Translations under genes and position numbers: made by a program
NCBI GenBank assembly: GCA_003290165.1
Contig: QNQO01000198.1
Span: 1,116,001-1,180,000, forward strand
Length of the DNA stretch: 64,000 nt
Direction of reading: 5' to 3'
DNA from: Berberis thunbergii
Lineage: Eukaryota; Streptophyta; Magnoliopsida; Ranunculales; Berberidaceae
In this document: positions 57,627 through 64,000 of the stretch, one piece after another
How positions within the stretch are numbered: the stretch's first letter is position 1
How the letters are laid out: each line of letters starts with the position of its first letter
The notes under the pieces: generated by a model
Databases searched by the model: none
Told to the model about the DNA's origin: nothing
The model's input: the letters and a program-made list of their open reading frames with translations, nothing else

Positions 57627-58184
57627 TTCGTTTTTTGTAATGATTCCTCAGTGGGTCGATTCTTTATTTAGAAGCAAAGGTTTGGTGGAAGACTAAGGAG
57701 TATTGCATGAAATGATCTTCTTCTCAATCCATGGAGATATATTCAGGAGGTTACACGAGTCAGAGGTGTGTGCATGCATTTACATTGAGCTGAAGCAGTG
57801 GATGTATACTGGGAAAGAAAAGGAAAGACAGCCTTTGAAAACTTAAAAAAAAAGTTATGATCAACTCGCTAGGCCTGCAGAACAAAGGTGATTTTGTTCA
57901 TGTTTCACACAAGCATGCATCCCGGTCGGTTAGTTAAATCCCCATATTGGTAATAGTGAGAGCCTTCTTGATGTTTGTTGGGTTTGAAGTTCAAGACAAA
58001 ACAAGCGAGAACTTGTTGATATTATGGAGCTGACTACTTGATAGTTTGGTCAGTAATTTAGCTCGATGGCTCTTGAAGTTTCCTTCAAGCAACTCAATCT
58101 CAGCCCCCTTTTTCTGTGATGGATCTGTTGGGTGACATTTTCTTCTTTCAAATTTATTTATGAGAAGCTTCACTTTTTGGATTT
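57627..58184. other. Intergenic DNA, nothing recognised
   Basis: No recognisable domain in the short frames; AT-rich with no clear repeat. Confidence 0.45.
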
Positions 58185-59057
58185 GTTGGGGCCAAGGATT
58201 GTGATTTCGTTTTTCAGGTTAATTTCGGTTTCTTGATTTTAAGAAATATTTTGGTATGTATAGAAAAAAACATAAAAATTTTGAGATACATGAAATATAT
58301 ATAATGAATTTTGAGAGTACATGAAATATGTGAAAAGGATAAGATGCGAGTAATTTAATCTATTAAACACATTAAATGAAACCTAAATACCTATAATCAG
58401 AAAATCAAAGGCTAGTTTCAAAAATCAATATATAAGTAGAAGAAATAATAATTAGAAAATTAGGGGGTGGTTTCAAAAATCAATAAATATTTGGAATAAA
58501 TGATAATTAGAAAAAACCCACCGAAATTTTTCAAAAAAACCTCCAAAAAAATGTAGTTTTTAGTATGTTTAAGAAAAAATGAAAATTGAGAAAAAAAAGT
58601 CCCGAAATTTTACAAAAAAAACCACAAAATGTAACTTTTTTCTTTTAGTAATTTCAAAAGAACAAAAATTTTGACAAAATTTCGTGAAAACACAATTTTT
58701 GAGTGGGGCATAAGTTGAATGGCCTATTTTTAATTTAGCATCATTTTGCATGATAAGGTTAGGATCAAGGATACAAGGTGAGAAGAAAGAGTAGATGTGG
58801 TGATGAGGGGTCCACTTAGTTTGATATAGAAGGGGATGACACTGAAGGTTTTGAAGTGTCAATATTCAGGGTGCTGTGAGGATCCTTTTGTGCAATGTTG
58901 TAAATTATTTCAAATAAGTAAGATGTGGGTGATTTTTGCCGTGATGGCGGTGAAGATCAGAATCGGGACTAAAAGGTTTCTCCCTCGAGAAGGGAGTTTG
59001 CAACCTCATAAGGAATGTATTAGGGTTGTTGATACCAACAACATGCTGCAGTGATTT

Positions 59058-59343
59058 CGATGTAATTAGGTTTCTTATAAGGATAATATTTCATAGTTAT
59101 ATTGTAATATGATCTATTTAGTAATAGTCCAATTAGGGCATTATTTTCTATTAGGTTTAATGTTTGTTTTAGAAGTAGGTTCGAGCGAAGGTTGGTTCAT
59201 TGTTAGTTAGTTGAAAATGAAGCTAAGTTCATTGAAGATGAAACTAAGTTTATTTTGTTTATTTACTTTGTCGTTCAATTTATTTTGTTTGATTTCCTAC
59301 ATTATCTTTCAATTTCCGTTATTCCGCAAGTTTTATTCTATCA
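59058..59343 (+). repeat. LTR copy 1
   Basis: 286 bp. The first base is changed (CGATGTA). Contains TTGTAATATGATCTATTTAG and the end TTCCGCAAGTTTTATTCTAT. It is followed by ATTTGTACTAGAACTGAACG, a decayed primer site. Confidence 0.75.
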
Positions 59344-60010
59344 ATTTGTACTAGAACTGAACGATTTTTATTGTTTTGTTCAATTTGAAAAAGAATGTTT
59401 GAAGAAAAAGAAGATTGAAGATTTGAAGATGAAAGACAGAGTTTGTGAAGGAATTGCACCCATTGTGTGCAAAATTGAAGGGAGGCATGGATCTGATCTT
59501 CAACAAGGCCATAAGATAGGCTCAAACAACACCACCGCCATAGACAGTTGAGTCGTTACTCCCCTTGCACACCGCGACCTCTCTCCCTGTCGTAGATGTT
59601 GCACGGGTCATCCAATCGACCCAGTCGATCACTACACCAACTAACCACCCTTAGTCAATCTACTAAGTCAATTGAACCCTTCACCCTTTTGGTTTATTCG
59701 ATCGAGTCCCTCTCGACTTTGGCGATCGACCCTCTTCCCCTCCCTCTTCCTCGAATCCTTCTGTCACAGCCCCTCACTAGATCGATCGACCCTTCCCACC
59801 TCTTCACCCTCTGCCAAGCACTACCAAGACGATTGAAAATCCCAGCTTTCCCTTTCGATTGATCACAACAACCCTCTTTCAATCGATCGATAGAGCTTCC
59901 CTCTCTCCCCTTTTTCGATCAATCTCTCTTCCCCTCTCGTCATCCATCGAACCCCCTCCCTTTTCCTCGAATCACATTTTTAGCTATCTTTTATGTTTGG
60001 TGTAAGTGAT
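59344..60010 (+). other. Leader and pyrimidine-rich internal region, copy 1
   Basis: After the primer site a short frame reads KDRVCEGIAPIVCKIEGRHG. From 59540 to 59960 the sequence is C/T-rich with many TCGAT/GATCGACC words. The same order recurs at 62540-63190. Confidence 0.6.
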
Positions 60011-60086
60011 AGGGATAAAGTTTTATTTTGAAGGTAAATTGAAAACGGGGGATTTGTAGAGCTTGGAAAAGATATAGACCCTTAAT

Positions 60087-60845
60087 GAGGTTGCTGGGGG
60101 CCAATGATTGTGATTTCGTTTTTCAAGTTAATTCGGTGTCTTGATTTTAAGAAATATTTTGGCATGTAACGAAAATAATATAAAAATTTCAAGATATATG
60201 AAATATATATATATATTAAATTTTGAGGGTATATGAAAATTGTGAAAAAAAATGATGCGAGTAAATAAATGTATTAAACACATTAAATGAAGCCTAAATG
60301 CCTATGATTAGAAAATCAGGGGGTAGTTTCAAAAATCAATATATAAGTAGAAGAAATAAAAATTAGAAAATTAGGGAGTGGTTTCAAAAATCAAAAAACA
60401 CAGAAAATTTTCAAAAACCTCGACAAAAATGTAATTTTTAGTATCTGGTTTTTGTATTTTTAAGAAAAAAAAATGCAAAAAACCCCCAAAATTTACGAAA
60501 AAAACCTTTTTTTTTTTTTTTTTTTGAAAAAACCTCAAAAAAATATAACTTTTTCTTTAGTTATTTCAAAATAACAAAAATTATGACGAAATTTTGCGAA
60601 AATACAATCCTTGGCTGGGGCATAAGTGGACTGGCCTATTTTTACTTTAGCATCATTTTACCTGATATGTTGAGGATCAAGGATACAAGGAGAGAGGGAA
60701 GAGTAGATGTGGTGATGAGGTGTCCACTTAGTTTGATATAGAAGAGGATGACACTTAAGGTTTTGAAGTGTCAATATTCAGGGTGCTGGGAGGATCTTTT
60801 TGTGCAATGTTGCAAATTATTTCACATAAGTTAGATGTGGGTGAT
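60087..60845 (+). repeat. Second copy of the 58185-58930 unit, first part
   Basis: Starts GGGGGCCAATGATTGTGATTT against GGGGCCAAGGATTGTGATTT in copy 1. Collinear through GGGGCATAAGT, AGGATCAAGGATACAAGG and GATGTGGGTGAT at 60845, where a 1.3-kb insertion begins. Confidence 0.8.
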
Positions 60846-62130
60846 ATAGCCCTGAGACCGGTTTGCTACTAATGACGCACGCATAGTTATCACCATGTTA
60901 CTATATGCATGAAACGATATGTATCTAGGCCTCATTATATGTACGGTACACATTATCTTATGATACACTGATATGAACTGCTGTAGGAACGTGTTGTCTT
61001 TGTACAAGTGAATTGATAGAATGAATGATGGGAAATAGCTTGTTATATGTGTCATACAAGCCATATATCAATGGAAGTGTTTTGGGACCTCCTCGCTAGA
61101 ATAAATTTTAAATATATAATATATGTTTTGATGCTTGTGTATTTATTTTTGCAACGTATCTTACGTTACATGGCGAATGTCAAATTTAGGTTTCCGATAC
61201 ACGATCTGATAAATGTTTTGATAACTATGCGCGCACATGTGAAGGCGTTTTTATGAGTTTATAAGCAAGCATTGGAGGATATTCATTTGAAAAGTTGGCT
61301 CAGGACCAGTGTAGTCAAGGTGACCGCCTAGGCGCGCCTCAAGACCTTTTATAGAGTTCCGCCTCAAAGTGAGGTAATACGATGCGGTGAAATGAGGCAT
61401 CCGCCTCAGACCGCCTCGGACAAAAAATGATTGCAACCAACCCATTTGCAGCCCATTTTTAGCCCAAATAACAAATAAGATAAACCATTTTAAAGTTTTG
61501 ATAAATATGTTACTTTTTTTAAATATTTTTTGGATAAAACATATCAATGACTTTAATGCTTTTGGAATATCATTAGTGATCATACTTGTGGATTTTTACC
61601 AACTATTCCAACAATTTCTTCTAACAAATACTCAATATTTTCAAGTTTATATTATTTCAAGATTATTGATTTGTAATGATTTAGTAGATGTTTGCAAGTT
61701 ACTTGACACTTATGTAGTGCATCTTTTCGTTATGCTATGCAATTTTATTATATTTTCATTTCGATTCTAGATAGTCGTGTCACTTTTTGTACTATTTGCT
61801 TATGATATTTATCAAAATGAGGATGTATATTACTATGTTGATATGTTTCCATTTATTATAAAAAAAACCATTAAAAATATATTGACCGCCTCGCCTACTG
61901 TCTCACGCCTGAGGTGTTTTTAGGTCCGTCTGCCTCGCCTCCGCCTTAACACCTTAACTAAAATGATCAGGACGTATAACCTTCTTATTGGTGATTTGGT
62001 GGCCTTTAAAAGGAGAAAGGTTTGTGGGGTGCGTAATCAATCTTCTAGATTTGTTCCATAACTTAGCATCTTTCTTTAGTGTTTCTTGTGGTGTGTCTTT
62101 GCTCTTCTCTATTGTGGTATTTTTCATTAA
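60846..62130. mobile_element. Insertion of about 1.3 kb interrupting the second unit
   Basis: The duplicated unit reads GATGTGGGTGAT, is broken here, and resumes at about 62131 with GATTTTTTCCATGATGGCGG. The insert contains the hAT-like element 61307-61965 and otherwise anonymous DNA. Its own ends were not recognised. Confidence 0.6.
61307..61965. mobile_element. hAT-like non-autonomous element with GCCTAGGCG-rich ends
   Basis: 659 bp. Left end CAGTGTAGTCAAGGTG, right end (inverted) CATTTTAGTTAAGGTG. Flanks CTCAGGAC (61299-61306) and ATCAGGAC (61966-61973) form an 8-bp duplication with one mismatch. Subterminal regions are rich in CCGCCTAGGCG/CGCCTC words, with an AT-rich centre. Confidence 0.7.
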
Positions 62131-62267
62131 AAAGTTTCTTTGATTTTTTCCATGATGGCGGTGGAGATTAGAATCGAGACTAAAAGGTTTCTCCCTCGGG
62201 AAGGGAGCTTGCAACCTCTCAATGAATGTATTAGGGTTGTTGATACCAACAACATGCTGCGTGATTT
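62131..62267 (+). repeat. Second copy of the unit, last part before LTR 2
   Basis: Collinear with 58924-59057: CTAAAAGGTTTCTCCCTCG, GGGAGCTTGCAACCTC, TTGTTGATACCAACAACATG. The word GTTGATACCAAC itself is nearly self-complementary with the following bases. Confidence 0.8.
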
Positions 62268-62539
62268 TGATGTAGTTAGGTTTCTTTTAGGAATAATATT
62301 TCTTAGTTATATTGTAATATGATCTATTTAGTAACAGTCCAATTAGGACATTATTTCCTATTAGGTTTGGGCTTTGTTTTAGAAGTGTGTTCGTTATATT
62401 AGGAGCGTAGGTTGTTCATTGTTAGTTAGTTGAAGATGAAACTAAGTTTATTTCGTTTATTTATGGTTGATTTACTTTGTTGTTCAATTTATTTTATTTG
62501 ATTTCCCGCATTATCTTTCAATTTTCGTTATTCCGATCA
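62268..62539 (+). repeat. LTR copy 2
   Basis: 272 bp, collinear with copy 1. A 13-bp deletion near the end removes CAAGTTTTATTCT. Followed by the best-preserved primer site. Confidence 0.75.
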
Positions 62540-63436
62540 ATTGGTACTACAGCCGAACGATTTTTATTGTTTTGTTAAAATTTTAAAAAAAAGTTCAAAG
62601 AAAGAGAAGATTGAAGATGAGAGACAGAGTTTGTGAAGGAGATGCACCCAGTGTGCGCAGAATTGAAGGGAGGCATGGATCTGATCTTCGACAAGGGCAT
62701 AGGATGAACCCAAACAACACCACCACCATAGACAATTGAGTTGTCACTCCCCCCGCACATTGCAATCTCTCTCCTTAACGTAGATGTTGCACGGATCAAC
62801 CAATCAGTCGTCACTTCTCAGTTGATCGCTACACTGACTAACAACCTCAATCAATCTACTAAGACAATTGAGCCCTCCACCCCTCTGGTTTAGTTGATCG
62901 AGTCCCTCTCATCTCCGACGATCGACCCTCTTCCCCTTCCTCCTCCTTGAATCCTTCTGTCACAACCCCTCACCAGATCAATTGACCCATCCCACCTTTT
63001 CACTCCCTGCCAAGCACTACCAAGACGATTGAAAATTCCAGCTTCCCATTTCGATTGATTGCAACAACCCTCATTTAGTCGATCAACAAAACTTCCCTTT
63101 CTCCCCTTCTTCGATCAATCTCTCTTCCCCCCTTGTCATCCATCGAAACCCCCTCCCTTCTTCTCAAATCCCTATTTTAGCTAATTTCCAGAAATTGACA
63201 TACTTACACATTGGAATTTTGAATTGGATCTCCTTTGAGTCGTGGACTCTTTTTAGACTTTGTATTTTGTGGCTCACTTTGGCTTTATGTGGTTGGGTTC
63301 AGAGCAACTATAAGGGAAAGGTTAAAGGTCGACTTCGACTAGGACACTTTACCGTGTGTTCTTCCAATGGTTGCTTGTCTTCTTTGGACATCTTCAGCTT
63401 CAAGCTCGAAGACGAGCATATTCAACCTGGGGAAGT
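62540..63436 (+). other. Leader, pyrimidine-rich region and 3' end, copy 2
   Basis: Repeats 59344-60010 up to about 63180 (CACCAGATCAATTGACCC, CTACCAAGACGATTGAAAA). From 63190 it contains a different 3' segment ending in a polypurine tract. No gag or pol domain is recognisable in any frame. Confidence 0.6.
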
Positions 63437-63710
63437 TGATGTAATTAAGTTTCTTTTAAGAATAATATTTTGTAGTTATATTGTAATATGATCTATTTAG
63501 TAACAGTTCATTTAGGACATTTGTTTCCTATTAGGTTTAGGGTTGGTTTTAGAAGTAGGTTAGTTATAAATAGGAGCATAGGTTGTTCGTTAGTTAGATT
63601 GATGAAAAAAAGTTTATTTATCGTTGATTTACTTTGTTGTTCAATTTATTTTTATTTGATTTCCCGCATTATCTTTTAATTTTCGTTATTCCGCAAGTTT
63701 TATTCTATCA
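63437..63710 (+). repeat. LTR copy 3 (3' LTR)
   Basis: 274 bp. Keeps the promoter-like AGTTATAAATAGGAG near 63562. Preceded by the polypurine tract CCTGGGGAAGT and not followed by a primer site, so it is a 3' LTR. Confidence 0.78.
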
Positions 63711-64000
63711 GATTTACTATGCAAAACAATGGAGTTGTCCTGTCTTTTTTTGGAGAAAATGATGCCTTGAAGGTGGCAAGAAAATTAGTGTTGGGTTCTG
63801 GTAGAGGATACCTGTATGCTAGGTAGATGGTGGGTTATTGTGGTCTCTCACATTTGCATCCCAAGAGGTCATGGTGTGATTGGGTGGCATAACTTTATGG
63901 TTGATCTAAAGTCTATGGATGGAACAGTTCAGTCCATGTGTTTTGATATTTTTCACATGGAATTGGAGCTATCACAGATTCACAAACGACCTTCTCAGGC
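63711..64000. other. Window end, nothing recognised
   Basis: Flanks the last LTR. Open stretches on plus (for example GWHNFMVDLKSMDGTVQSM) look possibly coding but match nothing I know. Confidence 0.35.

Larger units (their letters stand above)
58185..63710 (+). mobile_element. Tandemly rearranged short LTR retrotransposon (three LTRs)
   Basis: Three LTR copies (59058-59343, 62268-62539, 63437-63710) begin TGATGTA or a variant and end TATCA. The first two are followed by a degenerate methionine-tRNA primer site (e.g. TTGGTACTACAGCCGAACG at 62541). The third is preceded by GACGAGCATATTCAACCTGGGG, a usual end of plant LTR-element coding sequence plus polypurine tract. Sequence upstream of the first LTR (58185-59057) is repeated upstream of the second. 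I infer unequal LTR recombination making LTR-internal-LTR-internal-LTR. No pol genes remain. Confidence 0.75.

Noticed and set aside
59256..59551. 98-codon open frame across LTR 1 and the leader
   Set aside because: It crosses the LTR boundary and the primer site, so it is not a natural gene.

Overview
The window is nuclear DNA of a flowering plant, probably a dicot with a repeat-rich genome. Ty1-copia, Ty3-gypsy, RTE and L1 relics are packed together, a Tourist-type MITE is present, and the recognisable host-gene fragments are plant types (STRUBBELIG-family receptor kinase, KIN-7 kinesin, acyl-CoA oxidase, F-box/FBA). I see no intact ordinary host gene, rRNA or CRISPR. The only long intact frame is an L1 ORF1 (34573-35619).

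Layout. (1) 1-7912: a decayed Ty1-copia element on the minus strand. Its 3' LTR runs off the window start, and an RTE LINE (about 373-3450) sits between its RNase H and that LTR. (2) 7913-12574: low-information AT-rich DNA, an L1 endonuclease relic, and the 3' half of an F-box pseudogene. (3) 12575-31617: two nested non-autonomous Ty3-gypsy elements of one family, both minus strand. Outer element A (target duplication ATATG) split the F-box pseudogene; inner element B (20224-29864, duplication CTAGG) split A's gag-pro region. Each carries gag and protease but no visible reverse transcriptase, plus a long antisense coding module on the plus strand and a tandem-repeat block. The F-box N-terminus reappears at 31618-31917. 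(4) 31918-43600: intergenic DNA, a possible tRNA-derived SINE, the L1 ORF1, a 190-bp tandem array, an RNase H relic, a broken L1 ORF2, a foldback element, and a Tourist-like MITE with TTA duplications.

(5) 43616 to about 57626: the most interesting object. Degenerate CACTA-like ends and arrays of a GGCGCTT/AAGCGCC motif enclose about 11 kb holding exons or exon pieces of at least nine unrelated host genes, all on the minus strand: STRUBBELIG-family receptor kinase, V-ATPase subunit H, heparan-alpha-glucosaminide N-acetyltransferase-like protein, Rho GDI, bifunctional purine enzyme PurH/ATIC, RluA-like pseudouridine synthase, KIN-7 kinesin, acyl-CoA oxidase, and several unidentified pieces. 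Most pieces keep splice sites, and some are fused inside one exon. A TATA box and the receptor-kinase start codon with signal peptide lie at the upstream end. I interpret this as a Pack-CACTA transposon that assembled a chimeric multi-exon unit. Its right subterminal array was later hit by a LINE fragment and by a 996-bp hAT element (exact 8-bp duplication GGTTGGAG) that itself carries a piece of a bromodomain/WD-repeat gene.

(6) 57627-64000: a tandemly rearranged short LTR retrotransposon with three LTR copies (59058, 62268, 63437). One duplicated unit is interrupted by about 1.3 kb containing a hAT-like element. All boundaries and identities come from reading the sequence. No alignment or database search was run, so distant family names are provisional.
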